Shown: piece by piece, positions 7,097 through 14,775 of the stretch | Numbering within the stretch: the stretch's first letter is position 1 | Layout of the letters: each line of letters begins with the position of its first letter | NCBI RefSeq assembly: GCF_000473045.1 | Contig: NZ_AXAY01000025.1 | Coordinates: forward strand, 87,599-151,598 | Length of the DNA stretch: 64,000 nucleotides | From: Bradyrhizobium sp. WSM3983 | GTDB taxonomy: Bacteria; Pseudomonadota; Alphaproteobacteria; Rhizobiales; Xanthobacteraceae | Reading direction: 5' to 3' | The notes under the pieces: generated by a model | Seen by the model: only the letters and a program-made list of their open reading frames with translations | The model's database searches: none | What the model was told of the DNA's origin: nothing | Position numbers and translations under genes: made by a program

Positions 7097-8419
7097 TTAG
7101 GCCTTCGCAATTGCGTGCTTGCCAACCCGCGCGAGATATTCATCCATCGGCTCATTCCAACCCCGAGGCATCTGTCCGAATCCCGGGTTGTTACAAACGC
7201 GACATGGCGCGCCGGATGCCCCACAACTACACGCACCATTGCCCTTCCAGGGGCGATCGAGGTGTTCGTCACAAACCCATCCCGAGTTACTGCACAAGGG
7301 GCACTCGTCAGGCCTCTCAGACCTAAGTTGCTCAATCCTTGCCATTGTTTTCAGCGCGCGAGACTCTTCTCTCCTCAATCGTCTTTCCGTCCGTCTAAAT
7401 TCGCGGTCGAATTCTTTCTGCCTGTTCTGCAGTTCGATGGGATCGAGAACCTTCTGTCCGCCGGCGCTGTTAGGATCTTCCGCGCGGAAATCGATCATTA
7501 CCGGCGTTGAAGCTTGGGCAGAGTGGCATAATTTGTACTTGCGCCTCGAACCACAAGGGCAGGGTTTATTGCGGCCAGCTAATGGCGTTCGGATAATCGG
7601 TGGGGCGCCGCCGTCAAGGGGCTCAAAAGTGATGCTCGCCGCCGAGACTACGCCGACCGGCGAGCGGGTGGCATCGATTTGCGCTACGAAGTAAGATGAA
7701 GTTTGATTGGATAGAACACGATAATCTGCAAGAGCAGGCGATGCAAATTTGCGTGGAATGGTCAAGCTGCTGACCTGGCCACCAATCACTCCGCTCGGAT
7801 GTGCCGAGGCGCAGTGAACTAGCCGTGTCAATCGCGCGGCCACCGCCCGCGTGCGCAGGTTTGGCGCCTCGAGAACTAACTCTTGCATTGCTTGACGGTC
7901 CAGGCCCCACATGAAGCCTATGCCGAGTCCGTGAGAGGGGATCTGTTCTGGGAGGTCGGCCAGAAATGGTCGAAACTCGGGCCATGCGACGTCGGAGTAT
8001 TCGCTTGTCTCGAGATCTTGAAAATTCGAGATCATTCCAAATACAGGATAGTCAATGTTCCATTGCCGGCGAAATCCAACAACTATGAGTGTAAACCTGC
8101 GATCAGCTGGCCTGATGGCCCTAATATCGGGATGCGGAAGAAACTCCTTGTTGAGCGTGGTTGTCATTCTTTTAATCGTCTCGAAAAGAATTAGATCTGG
8201 CTGAACGCAGGCGACCAGAGTTTCGATGAGTTTAACTTTCGAGTTATAGCGACGATGCTCGGCAAGGCCGGTAAAGCTGATGGCAACGCGAGCGTCTAGC
8301 GTTGCAAGGTAGCAAATTTTGTCGAATTCGTCGTTTGGTGTCAGCCCGGCGCCTGTGATCCGCCGGTCAGAGACGATACTCGCAAACTTATGCGTTACAA
8401 TAGCAAGCCCCAAGGTCAC
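7097..8419 (-). CDS. Proteasome-like Ntn-hydrolase fused to SEC-C and Cys-rich zinc modules
   Basis: 440 residues from GTG 8419, which has a strong AGGAGG 10 nt upstream. After removal of Met the protein starts Thr-Leu-Gly; numbering from that Thr puts Asp at 17 (VSDRR) and Lys at 33 (FDKIC), the Thr1/Asp17/Lys33 set of proteasome beta and HslV. The N-terminal 250 residues therefore look like an Ntn-hydrolase fold. A SEC-C motif follows (GRNKPCPCGS..YKLCH, about 282-299), then a charged coiled coil (about 330-368) and a Cys-rich module (CPLC, CSCG, CRVC, about 373-412). Activity, substrate and a defence or host-takeover role are inference. An in-frame extension upstream to 8644 is a decayed ligase fragment, not part of this gene. 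Confidence 0.75.
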   Translation of the reverse strand: MTLGLAIVTHKFASIVSDRRITGAGLTPNDEFDKICYLATLDARVAISFTGLAEHRRYNSKVKLIETLVACVQPDLILFETIKRMTTTLNKEFLPHPDIRAIRPADRRFTLIVVGFRRQWNIDYPVFGMISNFQDLETSEYSDVAWPEFRPFLADLPEQIPSHGLGIGFMWGLDRQAMQELVLEAPNLRTRAVAARLTRLVHCASAHPSGVIGGQVSSLTIPRKFASPALADYRVLSNQTSSYFVAQIDATRSPVGVVSAASITFEPLDGGAPPIIRTPLAGRNKPCPCGSRRKYKLCHSAQASTPVMIDFRAEDPNSAGGQKVLDPIELQNRQKEFDREFRRTERRLRREESRALKTMARIEQLRSERPDECPLCSNSGWVCDEHLDRPWKGNGACSCGASGAPCRVCNNPGFGQMPRGWNEPMDEYLARVGKHAIAKA

Positions 8420-8448
8420 GGCACTAATTCCTCCTGCAAAGAGTTTGC

Positions 8449-8640
8449 TTAAAATTCCCGCGTCGTCGCCGCCAGCGCTAGCAGGTCGAAGGCGTAGATT
8501 CGCACCACCGCATCGTGCTTGCGCGAATGCGGGACGTTGAAGTCGGAGATGCAGTCGACGCCGAACACCGGCGCATTCGCCGTCGACAATGAATTGCTGC
8601 TCGCAATCTTCGCGCGCTGATCCACGGAAAACGCCTAGCC
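8449..8640 (-). pseudogene. Remnant of an ATP-dependent DNA ligase
   Basis: On the minus strand one frame reads QQFIVDGE and, after a frameshift, another reads VFGVDCISDFNVPHSRKHDA then VVRIYAFDLLAL and a stop. These match the middle of the adenylation domain of LigD-type ligases (FxxDGExxxxGVDG, ISDFNxLHSxKHD, YAFDLLAL). Only about 60 residues remain, with no start and a frameshift, so it is inactive. It lies just upstream of the Ntn-hydrolase start and falsely lengthens that reading frame. Confidence 0.7.
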
Positions 8641-8971
8641 CCATTTAACAACTATGGGTTGGCGCGTCCAGAATATAGGATTCTTGAATAGAAAGCCCCA
8701 AAGTCGATTCTTGAGTCCAAATCTCTGAAGTAAAAGCGCCGTCGCGGTGGCCGGTGGTCCCGCCGATCGGCTCGTTCGGTGTGCGCGATCGAGCGACCTT
8801 AGGAATGTCCCAGGTCCGGCGCCCGCGCTCACGCGCTCGTGAATGCAGATGCATGGATTTTTTCTCGAACAAAGAAAAACCCCGCTAGGTTAGGACGGGT
8901 CGCGATCGGACTTGCATATGGCGGGTTCGCACGGGCACTATCGCCGCATTGCAACCTAGAGAGAAGTGGCG

Positions 8972-9202
8972 ATGAAATATTTGATCTGCGCTATTCTGTT
9001 AGTCGGTACCGCAAGCGCGGTGTTAGCGCAAAACCGAACCTGCAATGTTCAGTCCTGCAGCATCCAACTCAATCAGTGCATGGCCGTTGTCGCTAACACG
9101 GTGGCCGGAACAGCAGACTCCCGCAAAACAGCCACTCAGCAAAGTGGCGATGCGAATTGCAGGGCGTCATATGAGCGCTGCGTAGCCACTACATGCCGCT
9201 GA
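8972..9202 (+). CDS. Small secreted Cys-containing protein
   Basis: 76 residues. Signal peptide MKYLICAILLVGTASAVLAQ, then a mature part of about 56 residues with six Cys (RTCNVQSCSIQLNQC and CRASYERCVATTCR), probably disulfide-linked in the periplasm. ATG 8972 is preceded by GAGAGAAG; an in-frame GTG six bases upstream is less likely. Function unknown. About 330 bp upstream (8641-8971) I see no gene. It converges on the HerA-like gene, 11 bp between stops. Confidence 0.6.
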   Translation: MKYLICAILLVGTASAVLAQNRTCNVQSCSIQLNQCMAVVANTVAGTADSRKTATQQSGDANCRASYERCVATTCR

Positions 9203-9213
9203 GAGGGCTTAAC

Positions 9214-10584
9214 TCAGAACATCAGGCGCCACGCGGCGCGCAGGCCGTAGAATCCCAAGCCCGCGCCCGCGAATAGCACCAGGCCCGCGCCAGCCCAACC
9301 CGCGACGATCGCAAAGACGGCTTGCGCGTAGCGCCAACGCGACACGGGGCGCGGCTTGGCGCCGGGAGCGGCTGCAAAGTGCTTCGCCCTCTCCTCGTTC
9401 GATATCGCACCCAGCTTGCAGGTGGGGGCGTGGATGCGCGCCAGCTCGCAGGGTTGCGGCGTGCCCGTCGGGCCGATGAGCGAAACCAGGGCCTGCCCTG
9501 GTGCCATGGTTGCGATGAGCTCGGCGGCATTCAAGGCAGGGTTACGCGGCAACGACTCCGCTGCGGCGCGGATCTCTTTCGCGTCTTTGCCGGTGGCCGC
9601 GCGCAAGGCATGCTGAATGCGGTTGCCGAGCTGGCCGGCCACGGTCGACGGGATATCAGCGGGCGATTGCGTGGCGAAGTAGACCCCGACGCCTTTGGAG
9701 CGGACAAGCCGGATAATCTGCTCAATCCGTTGCAACAGCGCGGGAGGGCAGTTGTCGAAAAGCAGATGGGACTCGTCAAAGATGAAAACCAGGCGCGGCC
9801 GGTCAAGGTCGCCGACCTCCGGCAAGCGGTCGAATAGATCGGACAGCAGCCAAAGTAAAACCGTCGCGTACACGTCCGGTGTCTTGATCAGCTCATCAGC
9901 CGCTAGGATCGATACCAGGCCTTTGCCGTCACGCGTGCCGAGCAACGTCGCAGGATCGAAACCTGGCGGCTCAAAGATGCTGACGGCCGAACTAAGCCGC
10001 AACAGCGCGCGTTGGATGACGCCAATCGATACCGGCGAGACCTGCCCCAACGTCGCGGAAATCGCCTCACGGTGCGCCAGCAGCTTGCCGAGCACTTGGC
10101 GAAAGTCGCGGATGGACTCGAGCGGCAACCGTTCGGCCGCGGCATAGGCAAAAGCGATATCGACAACCGACGATTGGACGTCGCTTAGGCCTAACGCGCG
10201 GGAAAGCACCGCGGGCCCCATTGCTGCGATTGACACGCGCAACGGGCTGCCCTGCTTTCCGTAGCAGTCGAGAAATTGAACGGGACTCGGGCCGGTGGCG
10301 AGTCCGGCAATGTCCCCTTTGACGTCCGCCAGAAAGACGGGAACTCCGATCTTAGAGAAACCCTCTGCCAGCGTTTGCAGCGTCACGGTTTTACCGCTAC
10401 CCGTCGCGCCCGCGATCAACCCATGGCGGTTCGCGTAGCGCCCCCGCAAGCGCGCATTCGGTGCGAGTTCAATCGAGATGCCGTCTTGAATCGCGGTAAC
10501 AGCCGACTCGCCGCGTGCAACGGCTAGCCGGCTGTTGTCGTGCGCGACCTTTTCGGCGACACTCTGGAAACGCTTGCGCGTCAT
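9214..10584 (-). CDS. HerA-like ATPase with C-terminal membrane segment
   Basis: 456 residues. Walker A GATGSGKT (59-66), Walker B LVFIFDES (265-272), and the run QIIRLVRSKGVGVYFATQSP match HerA/DUF853 hexameric ATPases. The last 35 residues (about 425-450) form a hydrophobic Gly/Ala-rich segment, suggesting a membrane anchor. ATG 10584 is chosen over 10632 because it overlaps the preceding stop (ATGA). HerA-type proteins translocate DNA, often with a NurA nuclease or, in defence systems, with Sir2 or other effectors; no such partner is adjacent here. Its exact role in the phage is unknown. Confidence 0.8.
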   Translation of the reverse strand: MTRKRFQSVAEKVAHDNSRLAVARGESAVTAIQDGISIELAPNARLRGRYANRHGLIAGATGSGKTVTLQTLAEGFSKIGVPVFLADVKGDIAGLATGPSPVQFLDCYGKQGSPLRVSIAAMGPAVLSRALGLSDVQSSVVDIAFAYAAAERLPLESIRDFRQVLGKLLAHREAISATLGQVSPVSIGVIQRALLRLSSAVSIFEPPGFDPATLLGTRDGKGLVSILAADELIKTPDVYATVLLWLLSDLFDRLPEVGDLDRPRLVFIFDESHLLFDNCPPALLQRIEQIIRLVRSKGVGVYFATQSPADIPSTVAGQLGNRIQHALRAATGKDAKEIRAAAESLPRNPALNAAELIATMAPGQALVSLIGPTGTPQPCELARIHAPTCKLGAISNEERAKHFAAAPGAKPRPVSRWRYAQAVFAIVAGWAGAGLVLFAGAGLGFYGLRAAWRLMF

Positions 10585-10805
10585 TCGTCCCAACTCACTT
10601 CGTTTGGCAGCGCACGCCAGTCGCCTATCCACATGCCCATGTATTTGGTTCGGACCGCATGGAAAAGGCCGTTAGCTTCGTCGCGTGAACCATCTTTAAT
10701 CGCAGTCATCGCGAGCGCGTCAATACGTCCGCTCGAGTCCATGTCACTTGCATGGGCAAAGACAGTAATTCGCGTTGCCGGGGTGAAGAAGGTCTTTTCA
10801 CTCAT
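10581..10805 (-). CDS. Small hypothetical phage protein coupled to HerA-like ATPase
   Basis: 74 residues, beginning MSEKTFFTPATRITVFAHAS. Its stop overlaps the HerA-like start (ATGA) and its start overlaps the end of the gene above by 8 bp, so the three are translated from one message. No domain recognised; the Trp-rich end (MWIGDWRALPNEVSWDE) is distinctive. Confidence 0.6.
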   Translation of the reverse strand: MSEKTFFTPATRITVFAHASDMDSSGRIDALAMTAIKDGSRDEANGLFHAVRTKYMGMWIGDWRALPNEVSWDE

Positions 10806-10971
10806 GGTTCACCTTCCGGAGTTTCGAGGCTTCCAGCCTAAGCCGTTCGGCCTCTGCCCGGCAATCCCTTGCGTCGTCGTGCTCGGCGAAGCGGTCAAAG
10901 TTTCTCGCCCGCTTCTCCAATTCGTCGGCCTCGCGCATCATGTCGCGCGGATCTTGTGCCAGCGCGACCAT
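10798..10971 (-). CDS. Small charged coiled-coil protein
   Basis: 57 residues from ATG 10971, very rich in Arg, Glu, Asp and Lys (DELEKRARNFDRFAEHDDAR, then EAERLRLEASKLRK), forming one long amphipathic helix. Supported by tight packing: 3 bp after the preceding stop and an 8-bp overlap with the next start. Function unknown. Confidence 0.55.
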   Translation of the reverse strand: MVALAQDPRDMMREADELEKRARNFDRFAEHDDARDCRAEAERLRLEASKLRKVNHE

Positions 10972-10974
10972 GGG

Positions 10975-11496
10975 CTAAGCCAGATAAACCAGGCCGTCGT
11001 CGCCGACGTAGGAGTCGGTTTGCTGAAACGGTGTCCGCCAGCCGCAAGCCTCTTGCAGCGCTTTCAGGCAAGCCGCGTTCCCGTCATCCGTAAAGGCGAC
11101 GCCATGGCCGTTTCGGGCGTACCAGAACAGTTGTCCAAGCCGCCTGTCATCCAAGGCCTCGCGCGCATAGCGGAGTTCAGTTGAGCCCGGGACAAGCTCG
11201 GCAGCCTGGTCTAACAGCGCGCGGTTGACGGCTTGGAAGCGCTGGCAATCGGCAACGATGCTTGCGAGCGCGACCGGAGCGAGATCCGCGAACCCGAAAG
11301 AGTCGCCACCTTCAAAGCGAGACTCCATCGTGGCCCTGTTGATCACGACGGCCGGCATATCGCGCTTGCCTTCTTCGCAAAGCCGTTCCTCATCCGTGAA
11401 AAACAGGCATTCGATGTAACCCTGCGTAAACGCGTCGAGCCCTTGGAAAGCGCGGGCTGCCTCTGGCGAACCCTGGTCTAAAACGAATTCCGGCAT
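10975..11496 (-). CDS. Hypothetical phage early protein
   Basis: 173 residues starting MPEFVLDQGSPEAARAFQGL. Mixed alpha/beta, with an aromatic C-terminal part (QLFWYARNGHGVAFTDDG). No named domain. Proteins of this type occur in alphaproteobacterial phages as uncharacterised early genes. It starts behind a leader (11501-11525) shared base for base with the gene at 12.8 kb, so the two are probably controlled together. Confidence 0.65.
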   Translation of the reverse strand: MPEFVLDQGSPEAARAFQGLDAFTQGYIECLFFTDEERLCEEGKRDMPAVVINRATMESRFEGGDSFGFADLAPVALASIVADCQRFQAVNRALLDQAAELVPGSTELRYAREALDDRRLGQLFWYARNGHGVAFTDDGNAACLKALQEACGWRTPFQQTDSYVGDDGLVYLA

Positions 11497-11506
11497 AGTC
11501 GATTCC

Positions 11507-11521
11507 TCATTTGATGGTTGA
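11507..11521 (-). promoter_or_regulatory. Operator-like palindrome in leader, next to ribosome site
   Basis: TCATTTGATGGTTGA matches the prophage palindrome at its outer bases. Read on the minus strand, its last bases run into TGAGGA, the ribosome site of the gene starting at 11496. The surrounding 25 bp (11501-11525) is identical to 12784-12808. Weaker match than the promoter-linked sites; it could act on translation instead. Confidence 0.4.
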
Positions 11522-11535
11522 GATTTTGGACGTGC

Positions 11536-11982
11536 TTAGGCCCGTCGCAGCTCGGCAACGCGGGTCTGATGGAATTCGTGGCGGATGCGCCGATAGACCT
11601 TGAGCCGGTAGCTGTAGGGCGTGATTTCCAGCTCGCGCTTCAGATCCGCGTACTCATCCGGAGTCGCGGCGCGCGTGGTTTGGTACCAGCCTAGATCGCA
11701 GGCGCTGTGCTGCCCGACGTGCGAATAGCAAGCCATGCTAAATTCGTGGTTGGCACCAGGTTCGCACGGAAACACGGCCGTGACCTGCCCTGCGAACGCG
11801 CCCGACTTATCGGCCCGAAACAAAACGGGCGTGATGGTTTCGGACTCCCGGTCAAGCTGACTATAAGCCGCGTCACGCGTTCGGTGCGCCGTGATGCCGC
11901 GCTTTGTGACGCACAGCCAGCCGCCATTCCATCGGCCGGGTATTTCGTGCGACTGGCACACGTAAGGACGTTTCTTAGCCAT
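11536..11982 (-). CDS. Hypothetical phage early protein
   Basis: 148 residues, start MAKKRPYVCQSHEIPGRW. Several Cys and His (VCQSHE, WLCVTK, FPCEPG, MACYSHVGQHSACD) might bind metal, but no standard finger spacing is seen. The C-terminal third is a basic helix (LKVYRRIRHEFHQTRVAELRR). It follows the 37-residue membrane protein by 4 bp. Not recognised. Confidence 0.6.
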   Translation of the reverse strand: MAKKRPYVCQSHEIPGRWNGGWLCVTKRGITAHRTRDAAYSQLDRESETITPVLFRADKSGAFAGQVTAVFPCEPGANHEFSMACYSHVGQHSACDLGWYQTTRAATPDEYADLKRELEITPYSYRLKVYRRIRHEFHQTRVAELRRA

Positions 11983-11986
11983 TGGC

Positions 11987-12100
11987 CTACCCCTTCAATC
12001 CGATCGCCCAAACCGCGATCATGCTGATAAATCCAACGATGGCCGCGAATTCGATCGCGTCGAAAAGCCGGTCAATCGCGAAGTCGAGAACGTGACGCAT
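11987..12100 (-). CDS. 37-residue single-pass membrane protein
   Basis: ATG 12100 to TAG 11987. A short charged start (MRHVLDFAIDRLFDAIE) leads into one transmembrane helix (FAAIVGFISMIAVWAIG) and a Lys-Gly end. GGGTGA inside the operator-like palindrome at 12107-12121 can serve as ribosome site. Placed 4 bp before the next gene in a packed unit. Membrane location is clear from the sequence; role unknown. Confidence 0.5.
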   Translation of the reverse strand: MRHVLDFAIDRLFDAIEFAAIVGFISMIAVWAIGLKG

Positions 12101-12106
12101 CTTGAA

Positions 12107-12121
12107 TCACCCGTTAGTTGA
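12107..12121 (-). promoter_or_regulatory. Operator-like palindrome overlapping ribosome site
   Basis: TCACCCGTTAGTTGA: the right half is an exact AGTTGA half-site, the left half is degenerate. It ends 7 bases before the start codon at 12100 and contains that gene's GGGTGA ribosome site. Confidence 0.4.
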
Positions 12122-12125
12122 TCTT

Positions 12126-12779
12126 CTAGGCAGCGATCGTCGCAGCGTAAATGCGCTCAACGACTCCATCGGACGCGATGCCCTGCCCCGTGGTCGTGCG
12201 CGCCCAAACGTTCAGGCCGCAGAAATCATCGTCAACTTTCTCGCCCTGCTCTTTCAGCTTTTCGGCAAACCAGGTCGAGACGGCCCAATGCTCAAAGACT
12301 TCCCATTCATAGGGTTCAATATCGTGATCGCTGCAGAGCGCTTCCCAATTCGCACATGCCCATGTGGTGCCGTCTTTGTTGCTGAAATAGGTCGCGCCGA
12401 AGTCATCCTCTAGCGGGCCGGACCAGCCTTCCTGTTCCGCGGCTTCCTGGAAATCGTCAATCGGGCGCGCCAGCTCGAAAGCCTCCTCAACCACGTTTGC
12501 CAGCTCGCGCATATCATCGGATTTGCGATAGTCAGTGGCCGAAAGCGAGTTGCCGTAATTCTTGGCGAGCACCGAAACAGCCGACGACATGCAGCAAAGA
12601 ACTTCGCGCGTCACCATCTGCTCAATCGTGATCACGGTGCGAGTCTGCGGTGCGTTCAGCAGCCACGCGACCTTGTCGGCTAGAGCACGATCGGAAAACG
12701 TCGCGGACGGACGATCGGTCGTTTCGTCATCAGCAAGCAACGCGATGTAGTCAAGACCTTCGTGAACGATGTACGGCAT
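12126..12779 (-). CDS. Hypothetical phage early protein
   Basis: 217 residues, acidic. The N-terminal part (IVHEGLDYIALLADDETTDR) is followed by helices and a Trp-rich C-terminal half (TWACANWEALCSDHDIEPYE; FEHWAVSTWFAEKLKEQGE; NVWARTTTGQGI). I recognise the type from other phages but know no function. Acidic DNA-mimic antirestriction proteins could look like this, but no family evidence supports that. Shares its leader with the gene at 11.5 kb. Confidence 0.6.
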   Translation of the reverse strand: MPYIVHEGLDYIALLADDETTDRPSATFSDRALADKVAWLLNAPQTRTVITIEQMVTREVLCCMSSAVSVLAKNYGNSLSATDYRKSDDMRELANVVEEAFELARPIDDFQEAAEQEGWSGPLEDDFGATYFSNKDGTTWACANWEALCSDHDIEPYEWEVFEHWAVSTWFAEKLKEQGEKVDDDFCGLNVWARTTTGQGIASDGVVERIYAATIAA

Positions 12780-12789
12780 TGGTGATTCC

Positions 12790-12804
12790 TCATTTGATGG
12801 TTGA
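12790..12804 (-). promoter_or_regulatory. Operator-like palindrome in leader
   Basis: TCATTTGATGGTTGA, identical to the site at 11507-11521 and in the same position relative to the ribosome site and ATG (12779). Part of the 25-bp exact direct repeat 11501-11525 / 12784-12808. Confidence 0.4.
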
Positions 12805-12819
12805 GATTAAGAACGGAAT

Positions 12820-13008
12820 TCAGGCGTCGATAAAAGCTTGTCGGTGTCCGAAGTTGTCGATTAGCTCGGCACGCTTTGCCCGCATGCTCTGGATATCGTC
12901 ATAAAGCGCGTGCACCTTGTCCGCGATTACGCCGCAGATGGTCGGGAAGGCTTCAGTTTGCGGGGCCCAATTGATTGAGCACCGCGCGACGTTCGGCGAG
13001 CAACGCAA
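12820..13008 (-). CDS. Possible small helical protein, start uncertain
   Basis: The frame ends ...KVHALYDDIQSMRAKRAELIDNFGHRQAFIDA, a plausible helical protein of up to 62 residues. The only ATG (13008) lies 56 bp inside the preceding gene, and the first 15 residues look unlike coding sequence. A GTG at residue 31 is an alternative start. The real gene, if any, is probably the 3' two-thirds. Confidence 0.35.
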   Translation of the reverse strand: MRCSPNVARCSINWAPQTEAFPTICGVIADKVHALYDDIQSMRAKRAELIDNFGHRQAFIDA

Positions 13009-13990
13009 GGGCCTGTTGGCGGGCCTTGCTGATATCGTCGCCTAGTTCGGTGTAGCGAATGCCTGCGCTGTTGGCTTCCCTATATTCGCGCTCATCATCG
13101 GCGACCCATTCGGCAAGTTGATCGGCGCGGCGGGCAGACTCAATGGCGCCGTCGTGATCAACGATCGCATAGGACTCCGGATCGCCCTCGAAAATCTCCT
13201 CAAAGCAAACCGCGCACGGGCCGTTGCTGTCGGCGGCGCCGTTGATGCTGTTGTCATAGCCTGGGACGAATTGCGGCTTGCCGTCTTTGCCGGCCAGCTG
13301 AAACACGACGCCGCGAACGGTTTCGTCCTGGTGCTCATCGGTAAACCAGCCTTTGTGCCGCAAGCTGGCGATCTTGTCAGAATAGCCGACAAAGCGGAGG
13401 CCGGCTGCACGCGGGTTTTCGATCCAACGGACATTCTCGAATGACCGAACCCTGAAAGGCGCATTGCCCCATGCCTGAAGGCCGAGCGGGTAGCGCGTGC
13501 GGCCCGCTTCAATATCTTTGCGGGCGTTAAACAGCGCCATTTCGGCAGTGCGCGTGCTCGCCTGTTGGCGCCAATAGCGATAAGACCAAACCAGGCGCGA
13601 CACGGCCGGGGCTTCCGCGGCGACATAGTACGGAGATTTGAAAGCCTCGCTAATAGGCGAAGCCGCGACAACGCAAAAAGTCTCGCCCTCATAAAAGAAC
13701 GTTCCAGCGGGCAACGGCCGAACGTCATATTGATGCGCAGTCTTGGGATTGCCGATACCGCAGGAACGTTCAGCGGCTTCTTTGGTCGCGAACCCTTCAT
13801 AGGTCAGAAAGGCTTCGCCATTCGCATAGGCTGCAACGATCTTGGCGCCGTCGGCATAGTCGCCGCTGGTAAGGCTGCCGTCGCCATCGATCGTATAAGC
13901 TTCGCAGGGATAGACGCGACCCGTTGCGGGTTCGGTCCAAAAGACGCCGAACGCAGCAGCGACACGACGCGCAGTCTTGACTTGGTGCAT
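12953..13990 (-). CDS. Large hypothetical phage early protein
   Basis: 345 residues. The N-terminal 140 residues are beta-rich (RVAAAFGVFWTEPATGRVYP), the middle is basic with many Tyr/Trp, and about residue 266 has a CxxC (GPCAVCFEE). The end is a helix (KARQQALALLAERRAVLNQL). No known family. It is the first gene of the leftward early unit, behind a strong promoter-operator (14021-14061), so it is probably made soon after induction. Confidence 0.6.
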   Translation of the reverse strand: MHQVKTARRVAAAFGVFWTEPATGRVYPCEAYTIDGDGSLTSGDYADGAKIVAAYANGEAFLTYEGFATKEAAERSCGIGNPKTAHQYDVRPLPAGTFFYEGETFCVVAASPISEAFKSPYYVAAEAPAVSRLVWSYRYWRQQASTRTAEMALFNARKDIEAGRTRYPLGLQAWGNAPFRVRSFENVRWIENPRAAGLRFVGYSDKIASLRHKGWFTDEHQDETVRGVVFQLAGKDGKPQFVPGYDNSINGAADSNGPCAVCFEEIFEGDPESYAIVDHDGAIESARRADQLAEWVADDEREYREANSAGIRYTELGDDISKARQQALALLAERRAVLNQLGPAN

Positions 13991-14020
13991 AGTCGACTCC
14001 TCGAAAAAATCCGGTCCCCC

Positions 14021-14061
14021 TTCATACGCCGCAACGGCATAATGTCAACTGCGAGTTGACA
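14021..14061 (-). promoter_or_regulatory. Leftward early promoter with perfect palindromic operator
   Basis: Minus strand: TTGACA (14043-14048), a 16-bp spacer and TATGAA (14021-14026), with transcription start expected near 14014. The operator TGTCAACTGCGAGTTGACA (14043-14061) is a perfect 8+8 palindrome around GCG and covers the -35 box. It is the longest and cleanest copy in the element. Confidence 0.7.
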
Positions 14062-14775
14062 AAATACCTAACCGTTTTTCGAGGTTTCTTAGAGCTCGCC
14101 AACAGCTCGAGTTGCGGCAACAGCAGGCCTTGTGATCGGATGGACTCGAGCGGCCGATCGTGTGCAGCGCCGGCGCATGGTCAAAGCGAGCTCGCCCTGC
14201 AGGCCCTTGCGCCTAGTCGAGATCCCCGAAACGAGAATCACCTTTGCCGTGAGAACGGGCGTTCCTGGTGAAGGCCCTTGCACGTGGTCGCAGTGGCAGG
14301 GTGGCCGCTCAATCGAGATGCAGGGCAGGCCGACTAGCGGGGCTCGCCTATGCGTTAATGCGTGGCCGGCCCTGCCTTGCCCCAAAAGGTCTATGGGCGG
14401 GGCTGCTAGCGGGCCTCTCGCCTGCCCCGCTCTGCCTGGTCACGTGTGCAGTGCACTAGCATAGCCGGGCTCTACCAGCGTGCGGACAACATGAGATCAT
14501 GCATGTGCATAGTCTCATTGGGTATCGATGCATTGCGAACAACCTACCTCATGACAGTCTAAGTCAGTGTCATCGGGTATCAGGTTGGCTACGGGTCCCT
14601 CCTCAGGCTGTCTCGTGCCGCGGGGGGCGCAGAGCCCGGGATCGGGGGAGTTTTGACATTTTTGATATAGCACACCGGCGATTTCATCGGAAACTTCAGC
14701 CTGCTGTCTCACAGCGTCTCGATTACCGAAGAACATCAAGATTGCGAACTGAGCCAGATTGAGACGACCGCCCCG
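14062..14775. other. Non-coding stretch
   Basis: About 700 bp without a convincing gene. Short open frames on both strands lack ribosome sites and have poor amino-acid make-up. The first part contains scattered short repeats of GCTAGCGGG and CTGCAGGCCC type. It separates the leftward early unit from the repeat region 14776-15090. Confidence 0.4.

Noticed and set aside
8420..8644. 75-codon N-terminal extension of the Ntn-hydrolase gene
   Set aside because: It matches a frameshifted ligase remnant in this and the next frame; the AGGAGG-GTG start at 8419 restores Thr1/Asp17/Lys33.
14132..14464. Open frames of 98-110 codons on both strands
   Set aside because: No ribosome site, no sensible composition; treated as non-coding.
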